Assembly (NCBI GenBank): GCA_021234155.1
Contig: JAJEKV010000053.1
Location: forward strand, 3,097,025-3,161,024
Length of the DNA stretch: 64,000 bases
Direction of reading: 5' to 3'
Source: Isoetes taiwanensis
Lineage: Eukaryota > Streptophyta > Lycopodiopsida > Isoetales > Isoetaceae
This document shows, piece after piece, positions 33,751 through 45,509 of the stretch (positions are counted from its first letter, which is position 1; each line of letters opens with the position of its first letter). The translations under genes were made by a program, and so were the position numbers. The notes under the pieces are model-generated. The model was given only the letters and a program-made list of their open reading frames with translations, searched no databases and had not been told where the DNA came from.

Positions 33751-34302
33751 AGTTCACAGTTTCTATCGCCCTGTAATTGGCGCGGCATCTTATGACTAAA
33801 GTGCAGCAAGTACCCCCTCTAACTAGAAGGCCTTCTATTGTCGATGTCATTCTTTTGAAAAATTCTCACATTCCACCTGCTATCGTGCAATTGCTATTTA
33901 TATTTGTGCATTCAGTTGAAGATACATAAGGAAAATGCGTACAGGAGAAGAAAGTAAAGAGCTCTGGAATTTAATACACGTAGATTCAAATAATTTACAA
34001 AAGAGATGCCAAGATTCATGGCTAGCGCTTCTGCCCTCATACATACTGTCTTCGCTCTAGTATATGTCAAAGGCATAAGTAAAACAAAACAGCTCCAGCA
34101 CCTTCAGCTCAATGAACTCTTAGCAACAATTTCACCAAAATTCTCATCTAAAGCAAGCTGCTAGAGCAATTGCCAAGGATGCTCTCCAGCATTTTGAAGA
34201 GTGTTATACTTCTTTCTAGATATGTGCACTCATTCTGGCACATACCAAACAAGAATATGCGCAACTCAATTCATGTGCTTGCATTGAACCACTGAGAGAT
34301 AA

Positions 34303-35430
34303 CTAGAAAGAGTTCATTTCAGAAGGTAAGTTCTGCGCTTTTGCAAGATAGCTAGCCGCCCGTCTTATAAGGCTCTTCAAAGGCTTTTGATATAAAAGCA
34401 TCATCCTCTTTAAGCCTGGAAGGGTCACTTGGTCTCAGTCTTGCGAGAGTTGCACCAACAAGTTTCAAGCCACTAGGAAGAGTGAGAGTAGGGGCATACC
34501 ATAACTTCATCATGAGATCAGGAAGTAGGGTTCTGCAAGAAGAGGCTGCTGCAACAGGAGGTTTCTTTCTACACTGCATTAGCTGTTCCTTTCCCATGCA
34601 GAGCATGCCCTGTCCATCTGCATCTGTCATGACCCAGGCTCTGAAGTGTTGGATGCTCTGATATTATTTGCGGCAACAGGTAATGTCTTCTAGATGCAGC
34701 AATCAAAGAGCTGATTGTCCATACAACTCTGTCTTTCAAGCCACCATCATTGTAAAATGACTCAGGAAAGCTACCTTCATCGTCAGGAAAAGCTTGGGTA
34801 TTCGCCCCTGCAACCTTTTGAACATACTGCATATCCTCTTCCAACAATTTACCACCTTTAGTTTCCAAAGCAGCACCCAGAATCACACAGCTTTCAAGTG
34901 TGCTTCCAAACTCAGCCTTCCACTTTAATAAAACACCTTCTTCAACACCATACTCAGCCTCAGGCAGCTCAATTCTTAAGTGCTTGACATCCCTAAAATT
35001 TCTTAATACTTCACAGGGTGAGTGGTGAGAAACCTCTGTTGCACCACAAGTGTTGTTTTTTGTAAGGTCAAGCAAATGATGTTGCAATGCCTGCAAAGGC
35101 TTAACAAGACTTCAAACAAAGTCGCATGAGATTGCTCAGAAGACTCCTACCTTTTCCGGCAACGACTTCTTCGCCAGATATGACACAATCTACCTTCACA
35201 ACCACGTTATCGACCTGCGAAGCCAAGGCCAAAAGTCTTCTAGAAACAGCACAACACCGACCCAAAACCTTGATATCACCGACCTTGTTAAAAATCACCA
35301 ATACAATAGAATCCGGCAGCCGATCAAACTGGTCCATAACTTGATTTTGGGTTTGTGCTGCCTCCAAAAATCGCCCTATTTTGAAGACGCCATCGCCATG
35401 GCCGACCCAGAAAATGCCCTGCTGTTTCAT
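34303..35430 (-). CDS. F-box protein, At4g18380/At5g46170-like
   Basis: F-box proteins are substrate-recognition subunits of SCF ubiquitin ligases; the box binds SKP1. The N-terminus reads MDQFDRLPDSIVLVIFNKVG, the F-box, followed by VLGRCCAVSRRLLALASQVD and VVVKVDCVISGEE, as in this plant family. Later blocks SHHSPCEVLRNF, LKWKAEFGSTLESCVILGA, RVVWTISSLIAASRRHYLL and LMMKLWYAPTLTLPSGLKL are co-linear with it. The start at 35,337 (MDQF) matches the family best; 35,430 adds 31 residues. Three single-base insertions break the frame: near 35,110 (AAGTCTTG), about 34,632 (CTGGGTC) and about 34,353 (ACGGGCGG). Skipping one base at each keeps one frame to the stop at 34,303-34,305, with the family ending EMNSF. 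Corrected length from 35,337 is about 343 residues. No intron is needed. It could be a young pseudogene, but indel errors fit better. Confidence 0.85.
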
Positions 35431-35984
35431 CCCCTGAGTTGTGTTAACTTAATCGTAACTACGGTTACAGTGGGAATCTAACTCCTGGTTAAGCAGATAC
35501 GCAATAATATATTCTTGTTAGATGACACGTCAGCATAAACGTTCTTATTTTGCCACGTACCAGCAGTAATGACGTGTAAATTATTAATATATTCCATTAA
35601 TATACGAGCCAAAGGAATACGTATGAAGGTGCAGGATATTTTATGGGGAACATAACGTAACGGCTTTTTCTACGCATTTTCTTTTGGGGTTTTCTGGTCC
35701 CACGCTAAAATAAATAATGAAACATGAAGCATTGTTTTTGCCCTTGAATTTGACCATGTAGTTTGGCGGCTCTCACTTTAGCCCCCATGATTAGTCTATT
35801 GCCTATAGACTTTTGAATTGGTCTCAAGGTAAAGGAATGACAACAGAACTTCATGGATCAGGTAAAGGAATGACAACAGAACTTCATGGATCAACTAATT
35901 GCGCCTAAAGTGCCCATCGTTGCTAGGCAAGCTAGGGTTAGCTATAAATCAAATTAGTCATCAAACTATTAGGGCTTGATCCAT
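35431..35984. other. Upstream region of the F-box gene, with a 33-bp tandem duplication
   Basis: This stretch would hold the F-box promoter; no distinct TATA box could be fixed. At 35,828-35,893 a 33-bp unit (GGTAAAGGAATGACAACAGA then ACTTCATGGATCA) occurs twice exactly in tandem. Confidence 0.5.
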
Positions 35985-36294
35985 GACGTACAAAACAAGT
36001 TCAAGAAACCGATAAAGTACTTCAAAGTTATAAGAAATGGTATCCTTTGGGATTAGATGGAACTATAGATATGCATGTGAATAGATTAGGACTTTGTCAA
36101 GGCAAAGCTGCAAAGTACAACCACGGAGGATATAGTAAGCATCACATGAAAGAAATTATGAATTCTATGATGGATTTTCCTTGTCGAAACCCTGCGCCCG
36201 CATATGTTCTTTCATATGATAGGAATACCGGGAATCCAATCATTTGGACATCTGAAGAGGAATTTAATAAGTCGAATGTTCTCTCTACATTATA
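35985..36294 (+). pseudogene. Uncharacterised ORF (about 100 codons)
   Basis: Open plus-strand frame containing KWYPLGLDGTIDMHVNRLGL, GGYSKHHMKEIMNSMMDFPC and DRNTGNPIIWTSEEEF, ended by TAG at 36,292. It looks coding but matches no family I know. LINE copy 5 interrupts the DNA 90 bp downstream, so this may be the upstream part of the remnant that resumes at 37.6 kb. Confidence 0.35.
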
Positions 36295-36385
36295 GAAGGA
36301 CAACGTTCAGCAATGGCTGCCAAGTACTACTCAAGGTACCATCTCATATAATCTCTAATGATGTGAAACTTTATGAGATGAGGAA

Positions 36386-37490
36386 GGAAGGAAGTATATT
36401 TTAACGTCCACGGAGGCCAACTGGCCTATGAGACGGTTTTACAATATAATGGAAAGTTTCCAAACACAAAAGAAAACCACAGAAACCCTTACAATGTGTC
36501 TATCATCTTTGGGATGAAAAAACCCCCATGTGGGAGGAAAAACCCTTGTAGTAAGCGTTGAGAGGCCCTATCCCAGGCCAAATTCCACCGGTGGCTTTGT
36601 GAGGGACTCCCGACGCCGAGACTTACGGGGAGCGAATGTAGGGCGAAAGGCGTGCCACCATTGGCGGCCGGCCGGTTGATGAATTGCTATCTCAAAGCAT
36701 CCGAGATCGGCATGAGCTGCTCGGATGTGTGCATATCTTTGGCATTCCCGAGAGCATGGTGTTCATCTTCTATTATCTCGCATGTGGCAAAGACTGCATA
36801 ATCTCTCATCTTGGGATTCCCCTCCTCCATCCATACCCGGTATTTGTCTCAATTAAGATGGTGGGACCACATCCTTATTGCGGCTATAGCTCTCCGTTTC
36901 TTGGTGGAGATGTGGGCCTTCAAATCTTTTTGGTGGGGATCGTGTTCAAGTGGCCGGATTGACTTTGTGTGTGGTAGTGCTCGTTTTGGGCTTTGCAAGA
37001 GTGGGCGATCCCACGAGAGGCAAAGCGCTCATTCCAATGCAGCTCTTTTGCTCCGCGATATCCGACATATCCATAATGTGTTGATAGTCTATGGACCATC
37101 TTTGCGAACCATCCCCTACAATGCTCCCCCACACTCTCTTGAGACGTTAGGCCCTTGTGCCAATAACAGAGCCCTGGGGAGGAAGACGTTGTGCATCCGT
37201 TTCTCATCAACCTTATGGAAATACATGAAGGTGCTTAAGATAGCGAATCTTTAGAGGGGCCAAAAAGCGGCCTCATACAAAGAAAATTGGATAAAGGACC
37301 GTGGTCCTTGACGCTTAAGGTTGTATGTCGGAAAGCCTTCAGACCCTCTCTAGCTTATCCCAAGTACCAGTGCTAACCCACACCCCCGTGACCTCTACCC
37401 CATCTGAATAATCTTGGATAGTATTATCAGAGGAGACAAAAAGTAGCACTTTAGCTTTGCTCAGTCATGTCCAGAACAACATCAATGTTG
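36386..37490 (-). mobile_element. LINE copy 5 (3' terminal fragment with (TTCC)n tail)
   Basis: Minus strand. The 3' end TCCGTGGACGTTAAAATATA followed by (CTTC)n at 36,386-36,397 matches copy 6. Upstream, the C-terminal part of ORF2 is readable in pieces (KAKVLLFVSSDNTIQD near 37,450; 37,210-36,920). 5'-truncated. The flanks TTTATGAGA (left) and ATTATGAAA (right) may be a diverged target duplication. Confidence 0.75.
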
Positions 37491-37609
37491 TCTCACATTA
37501 TGAAAGGTATTTCATGCTATGTCTTGTTGTTTGCTCATTTGTTATTTGCCTATAAGGTTTTGTACTAGCGGTTTATATTTTTCTTTGATTTTTCTTAATG
37601 AAGTCCATA

Positions 37610-38610
37610 CGTTGATCAGTTGAAGCATGCTAGAAATCAATGGGTTGCTCTTGGAAAACCAGAGAAGACACTCGACAATTTTGAAAAAGGCATTGCTTGG
37701 CAGCTAAATATTCATTCATATTCATAATCTCTATGATTGTCAGACTGGTGTTAAATCTTATTGGATGCCATATAGGAATTTGAAGAATTAGCAAAATATA
37801 CTATTATAAGTAAAGCAACAAGGAGGAAGGAGTCAAAAACCAAGGCTTGGTGAATACTATAAATTTATTACTCTTTCTGAAAAGCATGGCAGAATTGAAA
37901 TTTAATTTGGAATAGGTGGATGGATAAAATTTAAATGTCGGATAGAAAATTAGCACCAAAGGCTAAGCCTTACATTCTTCAACATTCCTTTTATGAGGCT
38001 GGCACAAGGTTTAGGTGACGATATGCTTCCACTTGCAGAAAAAATATTAAGTGGTGAGGTGTTATTAAAAAAACAAAGGATAAAAATGATCTAGTTGATG
38101 TGGCTGATTGTGCAAATACTTATAAGAAGCAGAGGGTATTGAAAGAAGGCATCACCCAATACATAAACACAGTGAAAGACTTGAGTAGTGATTATAAGGA
38201 GCATGCAATGGTTTTCAAAATAACTGATAAGGATCTCAAAACATATATCTCGATATCATCATATTATCTTAAAACATTTTTGTAAAAAATACAAAGACAG
38301 TTGATTTGCCAGATACAATAAAGGAGTCACTCAGAAAGAAATTGGAATGCAATGCCAAATATTCAATCCTAAAGATGTACAATTTTTTGAATTATCTATA
38401 GGGTGCAAAGGCATAAGTGGCAATGATCTTCCAAAAGCACCAATAAATTTATTTATTCTTGTTTTGCACTCTAGTAAGAGCAAGGAAATATGGGATGCAA
38501 ATGATTTTGAGCAGTTTTGAAAAAATTGTTCAGACATGACAAAATCTTAACAAGGGTAAATGCAGGAGATGCAATTGTAGAAAGCAAAAGTGTCCAAAGC
38601 CCTCCACGCA
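37610..38610 (+). pseudogene. Uncharacterised coding remnant with a CXC-like cysteine motif
   Basis: Plus-strand blocks: HARNQWVALGKPEKTLDNFE (37,630), DVADCANTYKKQRVLKEG (38,097), VFKITDKDLKTYISISSYYL (38,212), LPDTIKESLRKKLECN (38,305) and FFELSIGCKGISGNDLPKAP (38,385). It ends with LNKGKCRRCNCRKQKCPK (38,545-38,600). CNCRKQKC resembles the start of tesmin/TSO1-type CXC domains, but the second half of such a domain is missing. It lies directly before the copia RT, but does not look like copia gag or integrase. Frames change at least four times. Confidence 0.4.
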
Positions 38611-38869
38611 CTGATGAAGTCAATGCCCCTAATGTAGAAAATACCCTTAGATAAATTTGTTTTTACTGATGATGGTTCTGTGTAACGGGAATAAAACTTA
38701 GGAGAAGCTATAGCAAACTCTGACCTTAGAGCATATATGGAGAAAACGGCAGACTGAGGCTTAGAAATTGCAGGAAGAAATCAAGTTGGACCCAAGCTTA
38801 CTTGGATGAGATGAGCATGGAAGGAGTAAGAGACTTCATGAAAATAAAGGTGAGATCAATGATTTATTT

Positions 38870-40330
38870 GAAATTTTGATGCACTTAAATGCTAATATTC
38901 TATATAATGAAGCTTTGATTGTACCTGAAAAGGTACGTTGGCTTAACCCCATGGATGATGAAATGACATCATTCAGTAGGACTAAAATTTTTGAGGTTGT
39001 AGATATACCTGATGACAAAAATATAGCAGGGAATAAATGGCTCTTCAAATTGAAGAAATGACCAGATGGCAAAACACCTAGGTATAAAGCCAGACTTTTA
39101 GCCACTTGTGGCTCAAGATTTTTCGCAAAAAAAGGGGCTAGATTATGAAGAGAGTGTCTCGCCCTTGGTCAAAATGAATAATATAAGGATGCTTCTGTCC
39201 ATAGCAAATGCTTGTATGGAAGTGCACCATATGGATGTTAACATTGCATTCCTAAATGCCAAGCTAGAAGAAGAGATATTTATGAGACAGCGATCTGGTC
39301 TTAGGGAAGGTACAAATAAAGTGTGGAAGCTGGAAAGGGCAGTTTGAGTCTGGAGATGAATGGTGCATAATTGCACTTGATGTTGATGATAATATCATGA
39401 TATTTAAAGGAACAAAATATTTACAACACTACAAAAATGTTAGAATAAGAGATTCAAAATGTCAAACATTGGTGAGCTTCAAAATTTCTTGGGCATTGAA
39501 GTACACAGGGATGAGTTAATAAAGCAATGACACTTACTCAAAATGGTCCAATTCAAGGTATGTTGGAGAAGTTCAAAATCACGGGGCCCAATATTTTGCA
39601 AGACACCTAAGTTCCTGGATGCAAAATCTCAGAATAAATGTGTCCAAGAAATAATATTGAAAGAGAAGAAATGAACAATAGACCTTATAGATCATTGATG
39701 GGATGCTTGTCTTATGTGGAAAACTGCACAAGACCAGACATAACTCATATTGTTAATTTATTGAGCAGATATAACTATGATCCATGAAGAGATCATTGGG
39801 TTGTAGCCAAGAGGATGTTGAGGTATATAAAAGGGACAATGGACACAGGTGCAACCTACTATTCAGAGAACCTATAATTGAAGTCATATTGTGATGCAGA
39901 TTGGGGAGGGGATTTGGACATGAGGAAATCCACCTCTAGTTATTTTATGATCCTAGATGGTGGTCCTATAGCTTGGAAAGTGTAAAAAGCAAAGCTCCAT
40001 TGCAATGTCAAGTGCTGAGGCTGAATATGCAGCTGCTAGCTTGTGTGCTAAGGAATTAATATCAGAAAGAAGGTTGATTATCGAACTGGAATTTAATCAA
40101 CCACAAGCTATTGAGATGTATTGTGATAGCACAAGTCATATAGCAATGTCAAAGGACCATGTACTGCATGAAAGATCTATACAAATTGAGCTAGAATTAC
40201 ATTTTATTAGAGAGGCAGTTGGAAAATGGCGGGGTTATTGCATAATTGTTGCAGTGTTTTCTTCAGTGCCACATGCAGTATATTTTAGAGCCAGACATAT
40301 AGTGCTTACAGGAGGAGGAACTTGAGTCAT
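38870..40330 (+). pseudogene. Copia element 1: reverse transcriptase and RNase H (broken)
   Basis: Ty1/copia RT starts near 38,876: VRWLNPMDDEMTSFSR, DIPDDKNIAGNKWLFKLKK, MAQDFSQKKGLDYEESVSP, MDVNIAFLNAKLEEEIFM (first catalytic Asp). The YVDD box is degraded to DVDD near 39,385. It continues with YRSLMGCLSYVENCTRPDI (39,690), MLRYIKGTMDTG (39,815), YCDADWGGDLDMRKSTSSYF (39,890) and RNase H MSSAEAEYAAASLCAKEL (40,005). All in order, with several frame changes and stops. No integrase or gag of this element is seen upstream. Confidence 0.9.
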
Positions 40331-40970
40331 ACATGAGCCCTAATTCAAGATTGTTAAATGAAGTTAAAATATTAAAAGAGGTTCATTCGAAACCATTGGA
40401 AAAATTAAAGTCAAAGGTCAACATACTGGTTTTTCTTCGTTTGCCTGTGGGATAATAGAGGCATTCTGGACTGGAAAGTCTATCCATCCCGAATTTGCAG
40501 CCTTGTCGGTCGTTTTGACAGGCTATAAGGGTGTGCATTCGATGCAGGCATATACAGGGGCTCCAACGAATCCATTTGCAGACGTTGGAGATTGAAGCCA
40601 AAGCTATTTCGATCAAAGAAAGTTCAGGTTGAATTCACTGCAGTTAAACTCGTTTTTATTGAATAACTACTTGAAGGTTAAAGGTTTAATAAGAGCCATA
40701 TGTTTATTGACATTGTATGGTTATTTGAACAAAAGGGAGTATCTTGAATTTTCTTTTGTACATGGGCAAAATTGTAATGCTTAAATTGTGTAATGCACAA
40801 AGGTGAATCAAGGAAAGCTTGAGTTGCAAATTTGTCTTGATATTGTGCTAAAAACTTACAGCTGATATATATGAATACTTTAGTACAACTTGCATATATA
40901 TTGACAAAGGTTTTGTCAGAAAAAAGATTGGCAGAGCTTAGAAGATTGATACAATATTTAGTTATAGCAT
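40331..40970. other. Copia element 1, 3' untranslated internal region
   Basis: AT-rich sequence between RNase H and the polypurine tract; no coding signal. Confidence 0.6.
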
Positions 40971-40980
40971 GAAGGGGGGA
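40971..40980 (+). other. Polypurine tract of copia element 1
   Basis: GAAGGGGGGA immediately before a TGTTAAT LTR start. This is the plus-strand primer site for reverse transcription. Confidence 0.85.
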
Positions 40981-41554
40981 TGTTAATTTTATCGTGTTAT
41001 AACATTTGGAATTTTGACATATGTTAGAAGATCAATTGTTGTGTACAAGTTCAATAGCTAAGCACTGAGGAAGATGATAATAAAAAATGAGAATGCAATG
41101 GTTTATATAGATCATGATGGTCTATGGTTATGACCTAGGTTATATATAATCTATGTTATTCATTATTGGCTCGACGGCCTTATAAGGAAGTGAACACTTA
41201 TAGTTAGAATGTTGAAGATGATCAAGGAGCCAAAACAAATATGAAAATTAGGTCATTCACTCGGCTCGGAAACAACAGAGGTCGGTCCAGCTAAATGGCC
41301 AAATCGTGAAGTATAAAACAAGTAGTATTGTTTGTCATTATTAATGTGGAGTGAAAGATCGGTTGCAGATCAATCGAGAGAGCTTAGGCTCTCGGGAAAA
41401 TTGCTTGTCATACAAGCTACAATGTTTGGGTCATACCCAAATGAATAGTGATTACTGTAGCGATTGCATTGAATAATATAAACATCTATGCTTCAGTTGA
41501 AATTGAAATGTATTGTTTAACTAATGTACATGTAATAGAAGTGCATCAAGAACA
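40981..41554 (+). repeat. 3' LTR of copia element 1 (about 574 bp)
   Basis: Begins TGTTAATTTTAT right after the polypurine tract. A likely end is CAAGAACA at 41,551-41,554, giving TGTT/AACA terminal inverted repeats. The end is tentative because no second LTR is present for comparison. Confidence 0.65.
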
Positions 41555-44500
41555 TTAGTGACTAGAAATTTCATTGAATACTCTATAGACAATTCATCAA
41601 CTACAAGTTCTCATGTTTTCTTATCCCGTTCCTTCAATGCAAAGGAATCCCTGAACACATGCCAAGTAATTACTCGTCCTCATTGGTATCAACTCCCAAC
41701 AAGCTCAGTACCTGCTTGTCTCTACCTCCTTTACCCTCACATCTCCAATAGGACATATGGGCTTACGCACTCCATCTACATTCACAGGTAACTACCACAT
41801 AAGCATAGAAACTGAACTACCAGCATCTGCACTGAGATGGAACACGGATTTAACTACCTGCCACGGCTTAAGTAATCCCTTCAAGAAAGGCGATGCTAAG
41901 ATTTTAGCTCATAAAACAAAGTGCAATGTTAAATATACTTTAACTGAAGCCTTATTATCGGGTATGCACAAAAATAATGATTGGACAAGAAGTTCCAATT
42001 CAGGAGAGTTGACTGCGCCATTCAAATTATGCCATATGGACTTGCAGAGTAATACCTTACAATGAAGATCAATATTTATCATCCCTAGACCTCCATGTGT
42101 TTAGCTTTCGTACACTTCTTCCAGGCAACTTTAACATCCGCATATACCATGTTATCTTCCCACACAAAATTCCAAACTAGATTGCACAATTTTTCCATCT
42201 TGTCTTGAGGAGCCAATATGATTGAAGCCGCATATACATGTGTGATTGCAGGATATATATACTTAGCTAATGTTATCCTTCTTGCCATAGAACAATTTGG
42301 CAACTTTCCACCAATTTAGGTGCTTATTTAATCCCAAGAGAATCTCATCCTAAATCTTGAAAGAAGATATGTCCACACCCACTGGAATACCTAAACGTTT
42401 AGATGAAACTCCCATTGGGGGAACTTTCCACGGAAAAAAAGATAAAAAGGAAGGAGCATCTTCATCAAGTGGCCATAAAGCGGCACATTTATTCCAATCC
42501 AGCATGCACCCTGAGGCATATGAGAAAGTGTCCAAAAGATCCTTCACATTATATAAATTGTCATACAAAGCTTCCAAAAACAAAAATATATCATCTTGTA
42601 TTGATTACACACCTGTTGAATGCCATTATGCATGACAAGTCCAGAAATGATTGTATCACTCGATGTAGACTGTAGTAGTTATGATAAACCCTCTGCAATG
42701 ATATCAAAGTGAAACTACACCAAGGGGCAACCCTGTTTGATCCCTCTCTCTACTAGGAAGATAATGGACGACTCTCTAAAACACACATAACTGTATCCTT
42801 TGCATAGTAGAATAGAATAGAATAGAACAACTTCATCACCAAGGCTATAAATTGACTGCCACACCCAAAGCCAGAAGCATCTTCCTTAAGAAAGGACCAA
42901 CTTGCAGAGCCATAAGCTTTACAAAAACCCAATTCGACATGGGAGATATTATTGAAGATACTTCTTTATGGGAGAAAGCTAAACTGCACCTGCGATATGT
43001 GGTCCTCCACCATAATGGACAACCTTTTGAGCATAAGCTTTAGCAATAATCTTATAATATGATCACAATAACGTAATTGGCAGATAAGAGGGGTATGGGC
43101 AGATGGGCGGCAACCTGTGCGGCTAGGGCGGCAAGAAGAGAGAGGGCCGCCCCTCTTTCTCTTCTATTCCGGCACTGCCGCATCACCCATATTCGAATCC
43201 CTTCTCTCTGGTGCTAGCCAGGGTTTGCTTTCTTGGATACAAAACTGTTTTCTTCATCAGAGGCTGCTGATTTCTTGGTTCTTGGGCTGCTTCAAGGCGG
43301 ACTCCCTGGTTCTCACAAGATAAAACCACTAACGTGGTATTTTGTTCTAATGCTTCAGATAAGCATGATGATCTTCTACAAGCATAGTGGAGATTTACAA
43401 GTAAGGTTTCGCAGTTTTTAGCAAGATTAGCTTCTTTGTACTTCACAAATGGAATAGGCATCACGGGCCCTTTCTCGGAAGATACATGTTAGTTAGCACC
43501 GAAGCCCGCCTAAGAAGCCGCAGGAGATGACTTATTCCTTTTTTTGTTTGTGGTTTGAGCACACCTAAAAAGCACGAGGCGGCTTATAAGGTGGAACAAA
43601 AATTGTAGAACCCGAGAGAAGGGGTTTGGGGTTCTTGAGAGATTTAGCGGTGTTACTCTTATTTCAGGTTTTGTTTTCAGATGGTTATTCCTTCCTTCCG
43701 CACTCTGTTTCCTTGCTAGCGGGAAGAGACAACTCATCCGGTAAAGTATGGTTAAAGAGACGTATATAATGATTTTTTGTGTTGATGGCGAGTTCATTTG
43801 GAGGCTTCTTGTAGTGCATGAGAATGATGTACGAACACATGAGCGATAATCCCCACAATGCAAAGCATTTACATTTACTAGGGTCCACTTCTGTTGGAGG
43901 GGCGACGGTCGTGTAACCCCACAATGTGGCGGTATGCACGGCTAGGGATTTAAAATGTTCTAACTAGAGCATTTTTAGGTCTTGAAAAGCCCATTGATGC
44001 TCAAATCTTGATAAGCTTGAGCATACTAAATACTTAGTCTTGATGCTTAAGTAACTCAAGTACTAATATGCTTGAGTGGTCTGTTGTTTTGGACAACATG
44101 CCTTGATCATCATTAAGGATTGCATACGAGGTTACTTCAAAAACAGGGTTCTCAAGACAAAGATCACATACTTGTTTATTTTCCTACCTCATCGTGTTGT
44201 TACATATTCTGGGGGAGTAACTTGGTATGTAAATTTTCTATTTGTCTCATTAGGAGACTAAATAAGCACGCCAGGGGGAGATGAAGAAGTTGAGGTGTGA
44301 GCTCCTGTAGTAATCTCCTTCTGTGGTGTTGCATGTACTTTTATTACAAAAATTAAAAAGTGGCACTTCCTTTTCTCCAAAAAAAAAAAAAAAAAAAAAA
44401 AACGTAATTGGTCTCCAATCATTTATGCTCCGAGGATTCTAAACTTTAAGAATCAACAATATGCATCTTGTATAGAGTCTCTTATCAGTGCAAAAGAGTT

Positions 44501-45000
44501 CAAGAAGTCCTCGTAAGCCTGATATACATATTCCCCAAGCCATTCGCAATTTACTTGAAGAAACTCGATTGGAATACCTTTGCTTCCCGAGCATTAGTCC
44601 TTATGCAGCATTGTGCAATTCCTATAAGGACAATGACTGATCCAACAACTTCTTTTGTGAATGTTTAATCTTTGAGTTGATTTTTGAGATGACAAGGTCC
44701 TCAAAACAATCATGGAACTTGGTCACTTTTCTTCTAAAAAGTTTCTTAAAATATGAGCAAAAGAACTCTTGTATTTGTTTGTGATCCTTGATAATTGACC
44801 CATTCTCTAAAAGTAAAGATATCAATGTCTTCTTTTGTTGTTTCTGTCTCATAGATCTGAAGAAGAATTTAGAGCATTTGTCCCCTTCTTTTAACTATGT
44901 TAAGCTTGCTTTGCAAAATGTATATTTATATTACTTACTAAGGTTTCCATATGCTTTTGGAGGTGAACTAGTACGTATAGAGCACGCACGATATTTTTTC
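41555..45000 (-). mobile_element. L1-type LINE b, split by a retroposed insert
   Basis: Minus-strand plant L1 ORF2. Upstream linker KEGDKCSKFFFRSMRQKQQK (about 44,880), then ENGSIIKDHKQIQEFF and SINDWRPITLL interrupted exactly at the insert boundary. It resumes as KIIAKAYAQKVVHYGGG (43,050), FCKAYGSASWSFLKED (42,930, RT motif), GIKQGCPL (42,740), FSYASGCMLDWNKCAALWPL (42,530) and SMARRITLAKYIYPAITHVY (42,290). Frameshifts and stops occur, the 5' part is truncated, and the 3' end abuts the copia LTR near 41,555. No poly(A) is left. Confidence 0.88.
43070..44411 (+). mobile_element. Retroposed poly(A) sequence with an 11-bp target duplication
   Basis: The insert 43,081-44,400 ends in about 23 A (44,379-44,402) and is flanked by AACGTAATTGG at 43,070-43,080 and 44,401-44,411. 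The duplication restores the L1 coding sequence across the site. The body has no RT or tRNA head. It has only short ORFs, a region containing GAGAGAAGGGGTTTGGGG near 43,615 and a 3' UTR-like end. It is best explained as an L1-mobilised copy of a spliced or non-coding host transcript. The parent gene is not recognised. Confidence 0.85.
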
Positions 45001-45509
45001 GCACCATAGGGTTCTTTAAGATTTAGGCATGGCGCAGGAGGGAGGGTATCCAGTTTGTTTCTTGATTCACTTGTTGTGATTTGTACCTCTTTTGGTCGAG
45101 CTCTAGAGATCATCCAAATCTTCACCCATTTTCCAGAAGTTCTCATGAAGTTCCCAAGCCCTAGTGGCAAAGTAGTTAAAAGGTAATCTCATCTTGCTTT
45201 CCAACCTTAATATATGTGGTTAAAAGGATGGACTTTTATGATATATGACTACGTCCTTTACAACAGAGGAAGGCCGCACTCATTGTGATACTCTAGATGT
45301 ACATTTGTATGTCGCATTGCCATCAAACTAATCTAAATTAAGAAATCGAAAACATCAATCAATATTGTTAATTTGGGATTTTCTGGTATGGTGGAAAACT
45401 TTTTTATTTTCTTTAATTTTCGCATCACTTCCTATGATTGTTGGTATTTTGGTCGCCAGGAACTATTCTCGTGCTTCCAAAAATTGCTACATTTTTTTGG
45501 TACATTTTA
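45001..45509. other. No gene recognised
   Basis: Sequence between L1 b and the plus-strand LINE. A minus-strand frame (45,170-44,931) overlaps the edge of L1 b but has no family match. Confidence 0.3.

Noticed and set aside
35097-35110. An intron at the first frame break in the F-box gene
   Set aside because: Coding sequence is continuous on both sides with only one base excess; there is no room for an intron.
42808-42827. (AATAG)n run as another LINE 3' tail
   Set aside because: It lies inside the L1 b RT coding sequence (KLFYSILFY reading) between conserved motifs, so it is not a terminus.
44379-44402. Poly-A as the 3' end of a host gene transcribed here
   Set aside because: It is genomic poly-A followed by the target duplication, so it marks an insertion and not a poly(A) site.
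44931-45170. Minus-strand ORF (79 codons) as a gene
   Set aside because: No family match. It overlaps the degraded edge of L1 b and lacks any supporting context.
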